A stretch of 64,000 nt of DNA from Anaerolineae bacterium (GTDB lineage Bacteria > Chloroflexota > Anaerolineae > Aggregatilineales > J027), in NCBI GenBank assembly GCA_021463865.1, contig JAJTXY010000001.1:1-64000 (forward strand), given 5' to 3'. The notes beneath the pieces are model-generated. The model was not told the DNA's origin and did no database searches. It saw nothing but the letters and a program-made list of their open reading frames with translations. Shown piece after piece: positions 43,246-52,559 of this stretch. Numbering within the stretch: position 1 is the stretch's first letter; every line of letters begins with the position of its first letter. The position numbers and the translations under genes are program-made.

Positions 43246-45324
43246 TTGGTAAATTACTCCCCCCTGCGCCGTTGGGAATGGATTACCGCCGTTGGCATCC
43301 TATTGCTGGCGGCGTTTTTGCGTCTCCATGCGCCCGGTATCACTGAATTTAAACGAGATGAAGCCACCCTGTCACGTTTGTCGCTCGATTTGGCACAGGG
43401 CAAAGATTTACCCATGTTAGGGATTGGGTCGTCGGTGGGGTTTCCTAATTCGCCGATGAATGTTTATCTGTTGGCTATCCCCTATGCCGCTGGTAATAAC
43501 CCGATTTTGGCGACCCTATTTGTCGGATTTCTCAATGTGCTGGCGGTGGCGCTGACATGGCGGGTGGCGCGGCGCTATTTCGGGCCAGAGGCGGCGTTGG
43601 TGGCGGGTTTTTTGTATGCCGTCAGTCCGTGGGCGGTGATTTATTCACGCAAGATTTGGGCACAGGATATGCTGCCGCCGTTTGTGGTCGCTACGCTGCT
43701 GACGGGTCTGGTGGGATTGGTCGAAGTCAAAGCCAAGCGATGGGCGCAACTGTGGCATTTACCCCTGCTGGCGATCACGGCTCAAATCCATTTTGCGGCG
43801 GTGATTCTCGCCCTGATTTCGCTGGTCATGGTCGGGTTGGGGTGGCGCAGGATTCGGCGGGAATTTTGGTTCGGGTTGGTGGGGGCGATATTGCTGTGTG
43901 TGCCGTTTGCGTATGGCCTGTATCAAGATGATTGGTTGAGTATCGGCAAAATCCAAGACAGCCTTGAACGCAGCCGAGAGAGCAATACTGCTGATACCAA
44001 CAACAGCGGCCCGATTTCGATTGTTGAGAATCCGCGCGAAGTCCGCAGTACGGCGCTTGATTATGCGTGGTTCACCGTCGCAGGCAAAAATATCCATTCG
44101 TTGGCGGGATCAAATCAATTTCAGCATTATTTGGATGCCATGCCGCCTGCCTATGGGGTGTTTAATCTAGTGCCGATTGGGGTGGTGCTGGCGGCGGTTG
44201 TCTTGGGAATGATGGCATGGCGCAAATCAGCCCAACGAGCCATTTTGCTGGTGCTGCTGATGTGGTTGATTGTTCCGGTGGTGGCCTATCTTTATACATG
44301 GACAGCCGTGCAACCGCATTATTTTATCGCCATGATGCCTGCCGCGTTTATTGTGGTGGGAGCGGGGGTTGCCCAATTAAAAAAAATCCGTGCCTATCTG
44401 GTTGTTGATGCTGCTGGCATCTTGGGACACGGGGCTAAAGCCACCGTGCTGAATTTAGACAATAGACAAGCATTAGCAAGCCGATATTGGAGACAGTCTT
44501 TGAAATTCGCCACCAGCATCCTTGTTTGGGTGGCTTTAGGTGTCATCGGCGTTTTGCAGATTTGGCTCACTTTGGGACTGTTTAATTTTCTGAATACCCA
44601 TGACACGACAGGGGCGTTTGGCACACCACTGGGCTATTTGTTGGACGTGCGCCAAACGATTCTGGATGCGGATGCGGATGGGGTGCTGGTTGTCAGTGAG
44701 GGCGATTCAGTGGTGTATGACAATGAGCCAGCGGTGTGGGATGTGCTGCTGGATGGAGCGGGGGAAGTGCGTTTTGTGCGGCCCGATCATTTATGGGTCG
44801 TGCCTGTTGAACCAACCCTGTTCTTGGTCGCGCCAACGATTGAGGCCGATTTGATGCCGATTACGCCAGAGGTACAACCCTATAAAACGCTGGCCCTGCG
44901 TCCGGGTGAAGGGGTATATCAAATTTGGCAGAATCCATTGCCGAGTGTGGCGGGGACACGAACCGCAATCGAAGCCCGTTTTGCGAATGGCGTGGTGTTG
45001 GAATCCATCTGGCGTGATACGAATGAATTATGGTTGGTGTGGCGTGCGCCGGATGCTCAAGCCAGAATGCAATATATCACATTTGTGCATGGCTTGGATG
45101 CCAATGACCAAAAATTGGCACAGACCGACTTACCCTTCTGGCCGGGGGAGTATTGGCAGGACGGCGATAAGGTACTGGTACATGCCCAATTAAATTTGGA
45201 TGGGGTGCAAAAACTGAGCATTGGCATGTATCGGTTTTTGGCGGATGGGAACTATCAAAACAGCGAATTGCTGGATGCAGAAGGGCGCTATCTAGCCCAA
45301 TCGCTGGTAATCGAGAACAAATAA
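43246..45324 (+). CDS. GT39-like membrane glycosyltransferase with in-frame F2 repeat
   Basis: Multi-pass membrane protein of the Glycosyltransferase-39/ArnT/PMT-like type. An N-terminal helix and a luminal acidic loop (FKRDEATLSRL with Asp-Glu) are followed by about 10 helices and a C-terminal ~230-residue beta-rich part. Polyprenol-linked sugar donors are usual. Residues 394-406 (GHGAKATVLNLDN) are encoded by a copy of repeat F2, in a loop after the helix at ~365-380 and before the helix near 420. The frame continues normally. TTG 43246 is the likely start. Convergent with the DUF4013 gene. Confidence 0.75.
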   Translation: MVNYSPLRRWEWITAVGILLLAAFLRLHAPGITEFKRDEATLSRLSLDLAQGKDLPMLGIGSSVGFPNSPMNVYLLAIPYAAGNNPILATLFVGFLNVLAVALTWRVARRYFGPEAALVAGFLYAVSPWAVIYSRKIWAQDMLPPFVVATLLTGLVGLVEVKAKRWAQLWHLPLLAITAQIHFAAVILALISLVMVGLGWRRIRREFWFGLVGAILLCVPFAYGLYQDDWLSIGKIQDSLERSRESNTADTNNSGPISIVENPREVRSTALDYAWFTVAGKNIHSLAGSNQFQHYLDAMPPAYGVFNLVPIGVVLAAVVLGMMAWRKSAQRAILLVLLMWLIVPVVAYLYTWTAVQPHYFIAMMPAAFIVVGAGVAQLKKIRAYLVVDAAGILGHGAKATVLNLDNRQALASRYWRQSLKFATSILVWVALGVIGVLQIWLTLGLFNFLNTHDTTGAFGTPLGYLLDVRQTILDADADGVLVVSEGDSVVYDNEPAVWDVLLDGAGEVRFVRPDHLWVVPVEPTLFLVAPTIEADLMPITPEVQPYKTLALRPGEGVYQIWQNPLPSVAGTRTAIEARFANGVVLESIWRDTNELWLVWRAPDAQARMQYITFVHGLDANDQKLAQTDLPFWPGEYWQDGDKVLVHAQLNLDGVQKLSIGMYRFLADGNYQNSELLDAEGRYLAQSLVIENK
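44427..44460 (+). repeat. F2 palindromic repeat, copy C, inside a gene
   Basis: The CACGG / CCGTG stem with inner GGC-TAAA-GCC is identical to copy B apart from a few bases. It is translated in frame as residues 394-406 of the membrane glycosyltransferase. Confidence 0.85.
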
Positions 45325-45325
45325 A

Positions 45326-45367
45326 ATCGTCCACCCCCTGCCATCCATGCAGCAAAAGGTGGACGAT
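45326..45367. terminator. bidirectional terminator between convergent genes
   Basis: Perfect 10-bp stem ATCGTCCACC / GGTGGACGAT with an inner CTGC / GCAG pair in the loop. It lies just after the glycosyltransferase stop and before the convergent DUF4013 stop. Confidence 0.7.
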
Positions 45368-45390
45368 GATAGACGAAAAATCTCAACAAC

Positions 45391-46074
45391 CTAGAATGAG
45401 AAACCCTGTTGGGGAGGTGGCCCCATGTATTGTGGGCCAGCACCGCCCGCCGCCCCAATTTGAATACCCCATTGGGCGATAATGTAATAGACGGCGAGAC
45501 TTGAAGCGGCAATTGCCAACAATCCCGGGATGCAGCATAAGAGAATGCCGATGGCAATAATGATCCACGCGATAATGTAGAAGATGATTAGATCAACATA
45601 CAGCATGAGCGTGTTGCTCAGATTGCCCGTTGCATCTTGGATACGAGCCGAAATATTGGTAAAGGCGCTGAAATCTTCAGTCGCGGCATAATGCGCGATG
45701 GCAGAGAAGACAAGCGGGGTAATCAGCAGCGAATAGCCTAAACTGATGAAATTCAATAGACAGGATAGAGCAGCTGCGCCACCACTATCGCTTTGACCAA
45801 GACCCGCATTGCAGCAGGCAATAATGATGTTTGGAATGGAATAGATCAGGCCGCCCACAAACGCCATAAACCCGCGAGTCAAATCGCCACCCCAATCATC
45901 CCATTCGGGTAAACCGGGTTCACGCCGATAGATTCGCTGGATCAGACGTAGTTCATAGCCCCCAATGATGAACCAACCGATGATTGGAATAAACAACAAT
46001 ACGACCAATATCGCCAGTTTACCCAGCCAGCCTTTATCCTGCATTGGGTATTGAAGGGCATCCATGAAGTGCAT
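45391..46074 (-). CDS. DUF4013 family membrane protein
   Basis: Integral membrane protein of 227 residues, with about six hydrophobic helices in pairs (LAILVVLLFIPIIGWFIIGG; FMAFVGGLIYSIPNIIIACC; LIIFYIIAWIIIAIGILLCC) and a Gly/Pro-rich cytosolic or outer tail. The start of the protein and the first two helices with the GYELRLI motif fit DUF4013, whose role is unknown. GGAGG precedes ATG 46074. Downstream, convergent, is the GT39-like gene. Confidence 0.75.
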   Translation of the reverse strand: MHFMDALQYPMQDKGWLGKLAILVVLLFIPIIGWFIIGGYELRLIQRIYRREPGLPEWDDWGGDLTRGFMAFVGGLIYSIPNIIIACCNAGLGQSDSGGAAALSCLLNFISLGYSLLITPLVFSAIAHYAATEDFSAFTNISARIQDATGNLSNTLMLYVDLIIFYIIAWIIIAIGILLCCIPGLLAIAASSLAVYYIIAQWGIQIGAAGGAGPQYMGPPPQQGFSF

Positions 46075-46152
46075 TTTTCCCCACCTCCAAGTTGCATGAC
46101 CGAATTGATAGAATCACTAATTTTATTATCGGTAGATTTACAGAATGTGCAA

Positions 46153-46707
46153 TTAACCTCGACTTGTCCAAACCCGATGCACGGTCAGGGTATCCGCCGA
46201 AAACGGCACTTTGACTTCACGCCGGACGATTTCAACGACTTCCAGATCACCGGGGTCGCCCAAAGTGGTAATGTAGCGCTGCAAGGATAAACCAGTTGGC
46301 TGCGCAACGATAATCGCCATGATGGAGAGCAAAATGATACTGGGCAGGCGGCTCAATTTTTCTTGCCAGCGTTCACCGACCCCGGCTGTACCGATAAGGG
46401 TTGCCATGCTGGTCAGAAAACCCGCCGTGACCAAACCCGTGCCACAGTTGGGGTGGACGGCAAGATGGTGTTCACCGCCTTGCATTCGTTTGAGGGCCTC
46501 ATTGACGGCTGATTCGACTTGTTCGGTATCGGCATTGCCATAGAGGAAAAAGCCATCTACGACAGAGCGACCCGCCATACTCAAATTTTGAATTTTACGA
46601 CTCAGCAGATGAATCGTCGCATGTTCCAATCCGTGATTACGCCGTACACGCCGGATGGGGCGCAAATTGATAATGGGCGTCAACAATGTTCCAAGACTTT
46701 CGACCAT
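46153..46707 (-). CDS. DUF6391-like small membrane protein
   Basis: A 184-residue protein with an N-terminal conserved part (RRVRRNHGLEHATIHLLSRK), a Cys-containing motif (HPNCGTGLVTAGFLTSMATL), and one or two membrane-spanning segments (SIILLSIMAIIVAQPTG). It resembles DUF6391 proteins of phototrophs and Chloroflexota. The role is unknown. GGAG lies before ATG 46707. It is the 5' neighbour of the DUF4013 gene on the same strand. Confidence 0.65.
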   Translation of the reverse strand: MVESLGTLLTPIINLRPIRRVRRNHGLEHATIHLLSRKIQNLSMAGRSVVDGFFLYGNADTEQVESAVNEALKRMQGGEHHLAVHPNCGTGLVTAGFLTSMATLIGTAGVGERWQEKLSRLPSIILLSIMAIIVAQPTGLSLQRYITTLGDPGDLEVVEIVRREVKVPFSADTLTVHRVWTSRG

Positions 46708-46779
46708 TCGTAGCTCCAGCTAACTTCAAAACTCGCAACTTTATCAGCGTAACACTTTCGAGGCAGGAGAGCAATTGTT

Positions 46780-47757
46780 TTACGTCATCAAACCCAAGAA
46801 TGTATCGGCATCAATGTTCCCACCAGAAATAATGACGGCTGTTTCTTTGCCATCCTCAATTTCGACATGCTTTTGGGCAAGGGCCGCCAAGCCCACCGCC
46901 GCCGCACCCTCGATCACCCACCCGTGTTTATAAAACATCCAGCGAATGGCTTCTTCAATCGCGGCTTCTTCGACGAGTACAATTTTATCTACGTACTGCT
47001 GGCAGATGGGTAGCGTTACGGAGTTTTCTTCGATACCCCCGGAGAGGGCATCGGCAATCGTTTCTTCTTCGGCCAATTCTAGGCGGTAGAAAAAATTGTA
47101 CATAGCAGGCGTGGCAATGGATTGCACCCCAATGACCTCGACATCAGGGCGGATGGTTTTGGCGGCAAGGGCAATCCCACTCAATAACCCCCCGCCGCTG
47201 ACAGGGACTAATATGCGCTGAATCGAAGGGTGCTGTTCAAAGATTTCGAGGGCAATGGTGCCTTGACCCGCCATTACATCAAAATCGTTATAGGGCGAAA
47301 TAAACAGTCGTCCGGTTTCACGCTCCAATTCACGGGCGTGCTGCTCGGCTTCATCATAGGTGTCGCCATGCAAGAGGGCTGTTGCGCCAGATCGTTCGAC
47401 CCCATCAACTTTGCGGCGTGGGGCTTGTTTGGGCATGACCACGATGGCATCCGCACCGACCATCGCTGCGCCATAGGCCACCCCCTGCCCATGATTGCCT
47501 GCTGAGGCCGTGATGATGCCACGCTGGAGGGCTTGCTCTTGATTTAGCAACACAGCGTTGAGCGCCCCACGAATTTTAAAGGATCGGGTGGGATTGATGT
47601 TTTCTAGCTTACAATAAATCGGCGTTTCGTAATCAGCAGCCCGTTCCAGCGGGGTCGGATAGAGATAGGGCTGAATCCGCTGTCTGGCGGCCTTTACGTC
47701 AGAAAAGTCGAGTGGTTTCTTCATTTTTTCTGGTTTACCAATCGGCAGAACGGTCAT
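46780..47757 (-). CDS. PLP-dependent threonine/serine dehydratase-like enzyme
   Basis: Fold type II pyridoxal-phosphate enzyme. The PLP lysine is in SFKIRGA, the phosphate loop is SGGGLLSG, and ASAGNHGQGVAYGA is the substrate loop. At about 325 residues it lacks the C-terminal ACT-type regulatory domain of IlvA, so it resembles the catabolic TdcB or serine-racemase-like group. ATG 47757 overlaps the upstream gene by 23 bases; ATG 47724 is an alternative start close to homology. The reaction would give 2-oxobutanoate or pyruvate and ammonia; which substrate is preferred is not visible. Confidence 0.85.
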   Translation of the reverse strand: MTVLPIGKPEKMKKPLDFSDVKAARQRIQPYLYPTPLERAADYETPIYCKLENINPTRSFKIRGALNAVLLNQEQALQRGIITASAGNHGQGVAYGAAMVGADAIVVMPKQAPRRKVDGVERSGATALLHGDTYDEAEQHARELERETGRLFISPYNDFDVMAGQGTIALEIFEQHPSIQRILVPVSGGGLLSGIALAAKTIRPDVEVIGVQSIATPAMYNFFYRLELAEEETIADALSGGIEENSVTLPICQQYVDKIVLVEEAAIEEAIRWMFYKHGWVIEGAAAVGLAALAQKHVEIEDGKETAVIISGGNIDADTFLGLMT

Positions 47758-48778
47758 CTACATGATTGTCGGTTAGGCATTCAAGATTACCCCCGTCGGC
47801 GCGAATCATACAAATTTCAAAGTCCCCACCCGCGTTCGATTCAAATAAAATATGTTCCCCGTCGGGCGACCATTTGGGGTCGGTTTCCACACTGTCGGGC
47901 AAATTGGTCAAACGCCGCACATTGCTGCCATCCACATTCATGATATACAGTTCTTCTTTTTCCTCATCACGAGATGAAGCAAACACGATTTGTGTGCCAT
48001 CGGGCGACCAATCGGGCATACCGTCAAAGCGATCATTATCTGTGAGTTGAATGAGGTTGTTGCCCGTAACATCTATGATGCAAATCTCGCGCCCTTCGTT
48101 GATGGTGCATTGATAGACCAACTGCGTGCCATCCGGTGACCAAGCGGCATAAGCATCGGGTTCAGAACTGGTGGTCACTTGTACCACCTCGTAGGTCTCC
48201 GGATTCATGATGAAAATATCCGAATTGCCATACTGATCTGAATGTAAGGCAAGTTGTGTGCCGTCCGGTGACCATACTGGCCCCCATTGGCTGTATTCCA
48301 GAAAGTCAATCACTTCCCATGACAGGTCCCGCTGATAGGTCGCGCTCATGTTAGCCATCACCAAAAAAGATTCATGGAGTAATTCCTCGTACACGACCCA
48401 TACTCGATCTGGGGAGAGCGAGGGAGCATCTACCGATAACCCGAAATTATTGGTTAGCTGACGCTCAACCCCAGTATCCAAATCGTGTAGATAGATTTCA
48501 CGATAGCCACTTCGGTCTGAGACGTAAACGAAAAGCTGATGATCTTCGGGAAATGGCGTTAGTGTGGGCGTCCAAGTGGGCGTCGGAGTGCTGGTTGGCG
48601 TAACCGAAGGTGTCAGGGTGATGGTCGAGGTTGGCGGGAGTACCGTGAGTGAATTGGCGGGTGTGATTTGGGCCGCGCTCATGAAGGCTATCTGGTGGGT
48701 GGTCGCCACATCTAATCCTATCAACACAAGCACTAGCCCGATGCTTAGAACCGTCAAAACAGCGAATTGCTTAGACAT
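47735..48778 (-). CDS. PD40/TolB-like beta-propeller, membrane-anchored
   Basis: An N-terminal hydrophobic helix (LTVLSIGLVLVLIGLDVA) acts as anchor or signal. A Thr/Pro linker (about residues 50-75) leads to six or seven TolB-type repeats of the form WSPDGTQLxxxSxxxGxxDIFI. It probably binds another envelope protein. GGGGAGG precedes ATG 48778. Its 3' end overlaps the dehydratase gene. Similar in design to the lipoprotein at 2510-4654, but without a lipobox Cys. Confidence 0.8.
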   Translation of the reverse strand: MSKQFAVLTVLSIGLVLVLIGLDVATTHQIAFMSAAQITPANSLTVLPPTSTITLTPSVTPTSTPTPTWTPTLTPFPEDHQLFVYVSDRSGYREIYLHDLDTGVERQLTNNFGLSVDAPSLSPDRVWVVYEELLHESFLVMANMSATYQRDLSWEVIDFLEYSQWGPVWSPDGTQLALHSDQYGNSDIFIMNPETYEVVQVTTSSEPDAYAAWSPDGTQLVYQCTINEGREICIIDVTGNNLIQLTDNDRFDGMPDWSPDGTQIVFASSRDEEKEELYIMNVDGSNVRRLTNLPDSVETDPKWSPDGEHILFESNAGGDFEICMIRADGGNLECLTDNHVDDRSADW

Positions 48779-48904
48779 GAAGATTTCCTCCCCTGATGAT
48801 TCCCCCTATTCCATTTTAAGGCTTTGAATATCTGCCCTGCAAATCCATTGGCGCGTTATAATTTTAATCTACCACTCTATCCAGTCAGAAAGGCCCTTTA
48901 AGCA

Positions 48905-50272
48905 ATGGTCTATAACCAGAACGCATTCCAGACCTACCTCGATACCCATCGTGAACGGTTTCTGGATGAACTTAGGCAAATCATCGCGTTTCCCAGCGTG
49001 GCGGCTCAAAAACGCGGCATTCATGAATGTGCCGATTGGGTGGTGGCCCGATTGGAAAAAATCGGTGCGGCGGTGCAAAAATTCGAGCTTCCCAATGGAA
49101 GTAGCCCGGTGGTTTTTGGGGAAATCGGCACGGGCGAACGGACGCTACTGGTTTATAACCATTATGATGTGCAACCAGAAGAACCGCTGGATCAATGGGA
49201 GACATCTCCTTTTGAACTGACCCTACGTGATGATACGCTGTTTGGGCGCGGGGTAGTGGATGACAAGGGCGAATTGTTGGCCCGTATTCAAGCCATTGAG
49301 ACATGGCAAGCTACACAGGGGGAACTGCCCGTCAAAGTCAAGTTTGTGTTTGAGGGCGAGGAAGAAATCGGCAGTATCAACCTCCCGGCGTGGGTTGAAG
49401 CACACCGCAGCATTTTGGGGGCGGATGGCCTGCTGTGGGAAGGCGGCGGACGTGACGAGACAGGCAAAAATTCAATGGCGGAGGGTTGCAAAGGCATCGC
49501 GTATTTTGAACTGCGCTGCAAGGGTGCGGCCTATGACCAACATTCCTCGATTGCCCCGATTATCCCCAATCCGGCATGGCGGTTGGTGTGGGCACTCAGC
49601 ACGATGAAAAATGAGCGTGACGAAATCACGATTGACGGCTATATGGAACATGTGCGACAGATGCCCGCTTGGGTGATTGAGCGCATTGACAACCTGCCGT
49701 TTGAAAGCGAAAAAATCCGCCAGCGAGTTGGCCTTGAGCATTGGCTAAATGATATAGACGATAAAACCGCCCTGCGCCGTTATATGCTTGAACCCACTTT
49801 GACGATTTGCGGGTTTGACAGCGGCTATAAGGGCGAGGGAACCAAGACGGTACTCCCCGCCGAAGCTATGGTGAAGCTCGACTGCCGCCTCGTGCCGAAT
49901 CTCACGCCCCATTTGGCGCAAGACCTCATTCGCAAACATTTGGATGCACGTGGATTTCATGATATATCCTTGACCCTGCTGGGTGGGGAAGAACCGGCGA
50001 TGGAACCACAAGACAGCTTGGTACGCCGTGCCGCGATTGCCGCTTGCCAAGATGTGTTTGGGCATGAACCGATTATTTCCCCTTGGTTTGCGGGCAGTGG
50101 GCCGATGTATCCGTTGAGTGTAATGCTGGGGATTCCGGTGATTTCAGCAGGGGCGACGTGGCATCCTCATGCACGTGCTCATGCCCCGAATGAAAACATT
50201 TTTGTGCAGGATTATTTTGATGCCATGCACCTGACCGCCGCGCTGATGGGGCATTTCGCGGCAGGGCAGTAA
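48905..50272 (+). CDS. M20 family metallopeptidase
   Basis: Di-zinc peptidase of the M20 (ArgE/DapE/carnosinase-like) family, 455 residues. Motifs: YNHYDVQP with a metal-ligand His and catalytic Asp, RGVVDDKGE with bridging Asp, EGEEEIGS with catalytic and metal Glu, and a late metal His in HAHAPNE. The dimerisation lid (about residues 190-320) is present. No signal peptide, so it is cytosolic. Substrates may be dipeptides or acylated amino acids; the sequence does not tell. Confidence 0.93.
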   Translation: MVYNQNAFQTYLDTHRERFLDELRQIIAFPSVAAQKRGIHECADWVVARLEKIGAAVQKFELPNGSSPVVFGEIGTGERTLLVYNHYDVQPEEPLDQWETSPFELTLRDDTLFGRGVVDDKGELLARIQAIETWQATQGELPVKVKFVFEGEEEIGSINLPAWVEAHRSILGADGLLWEGGGRDETGKNSMAEGCKGIAYFELRCKGAAYDQHSSIAPIIPNPAWRLVWALSTMKNERDEITIDGYMEHVRQMPAWVIERIDNLPFESEKIRQRVGLEHWLNDIDDKTALRRYMLEPTLTICGFDSGYKGEGTKTVLPAEAMVKLDCRLVPNLTPHLAQDLIRKHLDARGFHDISLTLLGGEEPAMEPQDSLVRRAAIAACQDVFGHEPIISPWFAGSGPMYPLSVMLGIPVISAGATWHPHARAHAPNENIFVQDYFDAMHLTAALMGHFAAGQ

Positions 50273-50305
50273 AGTAAAAGGGTAAGGGTATACGCCCTCA
50301 TTGGT

Positions 50306-50321
50306 TTAGTGTAAACTACGT
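50306..50321 (+). promoter_or_regulatory. promoter-like 16-mer shared with 4728-4743
   Basis: Identical 16 bases to 4728-4743, 31 bases before the cyclophilin ATG at 50353. The -10 hexamer could be TAAACT. Confidence 0.35.
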
Positions 50322-50352
50322 GCATCTGCAAGAACCATATAAGGAGAACAAC

Positions 50353-50871
50353 ATGGCTGCGAAACAATATTCCGCACCACCTGCAATGCAGATTGACCCC
50401 GAAAAAAAATATACCGCCACTTTCAAAACTGAACGTGGGGATATTGTGGTGGAATTGTTTGCTAAAGAAGCGCCGATTACGGTGAATAACTTTGTCTTTT
50501 TGGCCCGCGAAGGCTATTACAATGACACCACCTTCCACCGCGTCATCAAGAAATTTATGGTGCAGGGTGGCGATCCAACGGGCACAGGTCGGGGCGGCCC
50601 CGGCTATAAATTTAACGACGAACCGGGTGCGCTTCGTCTGAAGCACGAAGGGCCGGGAACTCTTAGCATGGCAAACGCTGGCCCCAACACCAACGGCAGC
50701 CAATTTTTCATCACCCATGTGGCGACCCCGCATTTGGATGGCAAACACGGCGTATTTGGTCGTGTGGTCGGCAGCAGCATGGATGTGGTGAATGCCATTC
50801 GTGAACGTGACCCCATGAGTGACCGCAACCCCGGCGATAAAATCATCTCGATTGAAATCACCGAAGCGTAA
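50353..50871 (+). CDS. peptidyl-prolyl isomerase (cyclophilin)
   Basis: Cyclophilin-type prolyl isomerase of about 172 residues, cytosolic. Motifs: [22 protein letters not shown] with the active Arg, NGSQFFIT, and the late H in [12 protein letters not shown]. The Trp of human cyclophilins is replaced by His (HLDGKHG), as in most bacterial forms. ATG 50353 is preferred over 50320 because AGGAG is seven bases before it. F3 copy C follows immediately. Confidence 0.95.
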   Translation: MAAKQYSAPPAMQIDPEKKYTATFKTERGDIVVELFAKEAPITVNNFVFLAREGYYNDTTFHRVIKKFMVQGGDPTGTGRGGPGYKFNDEPGALRLKHEGPGTLSMANAGPNTNGSQFFITHVATPHLDGKHGVFGRVVGSSMDVVNAIRERDPMSDRNPGDKIISIEITEA

Positions 50872-50877
50872 ATATCA

Positions 50878-50932
50878 GTAGCCGAGGAATCGAATTCCCC
50901 GGCTACTAGAACAATGTTCACGAGATGTGGAC
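50878..50932 (+). repeat. F3 palindromic repeat, copy C
   Basis: Hairpin 1: GTAGCCGAGGAAT / ATTCCCCGGCTAC with the same A/C mismatch as copy A. Hairpin 2: GTTCAC / GTGGAC (one G-T pair) around GAGAT. Confidence 0.8.
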
Positions 50933-51020
50933 TGATTTTGCTTGACACGAATAAGCAGCGCTCAATTAGTCAAGACAAATCCTGTTATCGTCCATCTAGT
51001 TTTGCAAGGTTGTATCCTCT

Positions 51021-52397
51021 TTGGAAACCCCCTATTTTCAACTCCATCGTCACACACTCGCCAATGGAATGCGGGTTTGGTGTATTCCACGCCCCAACAC
51101 GGGCACAGTGGCGATGATGGCCCAACTGCCTGTCGGATCACGCACCGAAAATAAACACAACAACGGCATCAGTCATTTTCTGGAACATATGGTGTTTACT
51201 GGCACGGAACGGTGGGCGGAAGCTGAGGTGACGGATGTGGTGCGGCGGCGGGGTGGGGAAGTCAATGCCCATACGTCGCGTGAATCCACCAATTTTCACA
51301 TCCATGTCGCGGCACAGGACGTTGCCTTTGGTATGGATTGGCTGCATCAATTGGTTTTTAAGCCAACCCTCCTGCCGGAAAAATTTGAAAAAGAACGGCA
51401 GGTGATTATCAATGAAAAAGGCGGCGAATTTGACCTGCTGCAAACGGTATGGGAATGGATTGAAGATCATAATTGGGGCTGGCACGTTGCACGGGCGATT
51501 CGGCGGCGTATCTATCCCGATTCATCGCTGCTGCTGTCTATCATCGGGCGGGATAAGACGCTTAATGCGATTACCCATCAGGAATTGGTAGATTATTATC
51601 GGCGCTATTATGCCCCCAATAATGTCACACTGATTGTGGTAGGGGATATTGAACCCCACGCCGCTTTCGAGTTGGCAGAAAAAACGTTTGGCAATATTCC
51701 GGCGCGATCCTTCCCGCCGACCCATCCCCCGGTGCGGGTGGTGCCCAATACGTTTGATGTCCGGCTGCATGGCCCATCGCCGAATGAGCAGGGGCAGTTG
51801 TTGGTCGGGGTGCTGTTGGATTATGCCGAGCACCCGGATCGTTTTGGCTGGTGGATTATCGAAGAAATCCTCGAAAACGCCTGTATGCGCGACATCCGCT
51901 TTGAACTTGGCCTGACGTATGGGGTGAATGTGTTTACCGTACTGTATACCGATACAGGCTATTGTTGTGTGTACACCTCGGCCAACATTGAGGATTTTGA
52001 GCGGATTCGCCAGATTATCGAAAAACACCTTAATCGCCTAGTGAATGGAGAGTTCACGGCGGAAGAATTGGCAGAGGCCCAAGCCTCGCTCCGGGGACGG
52101 GCACTGCTGAATTTGCAGGACAATATGGAATTGGCGTGGTGGCTTTCAACGGATGCCCTTGCCTCACGTGATGATTCGACGCCTATCCCCGATTATTTTG
52201 CCGAAATTTCGCGTTTAACACCGGATGAGGTCAAACGCATCGCAGAGCACTATTTCGCGCCACCAAAACGCTTCTATGTTGAACACCGTCCGGTTGTCAC
52301 CCCGCGCCGACTTAAACCACTGGCGGCGGTGGTGGCTTTTGGGATGTTGAGTGCGGCGGTACGATTGTCGTTTCGCCCCCGGCATCGCGCCAGATAG
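51021..52397 (+). CDS. M16 family zinc metallopeptidase
   Basis: Insulinase-type peptidase of about 458 residues. The inverted zinc motif HFLEH and the downstream Glu (in VIINEKGGEFD) are intact, with the N-terminal strand NGMRVWCIPRP and the second-half inactive lobe. A hydrophobic helix near the end (LAAVVAFGMLSAAVRLSF) may anchor it. Start is probably TTG 51021. It may process peptides or signal peptides; no partner gene for a two-chain M16 complex is seen, so it probably acts as a homodimer. F2 copy D lies just after the stop. Confidence 0.92.
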   Translation: METPYFQLHRHTLANGMRVWCIPRPNTGTVAMMAQLPVGSRTENKHNNGISHFLEHMVFTGTERWAEAEVTDVVRRRGGEVNAHTSRESTNFHIHVAAQDVAFGMDWLHQLVFKPTLLPEKFEKERQVIINEKGGEFDLLQTVWEWIEDHNWGWHVARAIRRRIYPDSSLLLSIIGRDKTLNAITHQELVDYYRRYYAPNNVTLIVVGDIEPHAAFELAEKTFGNIPARSFPPTHPPVRVVPNTFDVRLHGPSPNEQGQLLVGVLLDYAEHPDRFGWWIIEEILENACMRDIRFELGLTYGVNVFTVLYTDTGYCCVYTSANIEDFERIRQIIEKHLNRLVNGEFTAEELAEAQASLRGRALLNLQDNMELAWWLSTDALASRDDSTPIPDYFAEISRLTPDEVKRIAEHYFAPPKRFYVEHRPVVTPRRLKPLAAVVAFGMLSAAVRLSFRPRHRAR

Positions 52398-52420
52398 ACC
52401 CTACAGTGGTTTTCAATCTC

Positions 52421-52457
52421 ACACGGGGCTAAAGACACCGTGCTGAACTTGGTCTGA
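52421..52457 (+). repeat. F2 palindromic repeat, copy D
   Basis: Same CACGG / CCGTG outer stem, with the inner stem weakened (GGC-TAAA-GAC). It lies 24 bases after the M16 gene. Confidence 0.7.
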
Positions 52458-52490
52458 AATACGAGGTTGATCAACGCGGGAAACGCTGTA

Positions 52491-52520
52491 ATAAAATAAA
52501 CCCCTCTGGTGGGGAGGGGT
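52491..52520 (-). terminator. terminator of 52560 gene
   Basis: On the minus strand: ACCCCTC / GAGGGGT stem with a 7-base loop, followed by TTTATTTTATT. It ends the minus-strand hypothetical gene. Confidence 0.6.
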
Positions 52521-52559
52521 CGGATTGAGGGTTTTGGAGAGGTAATCTTCTCAGCCTGT

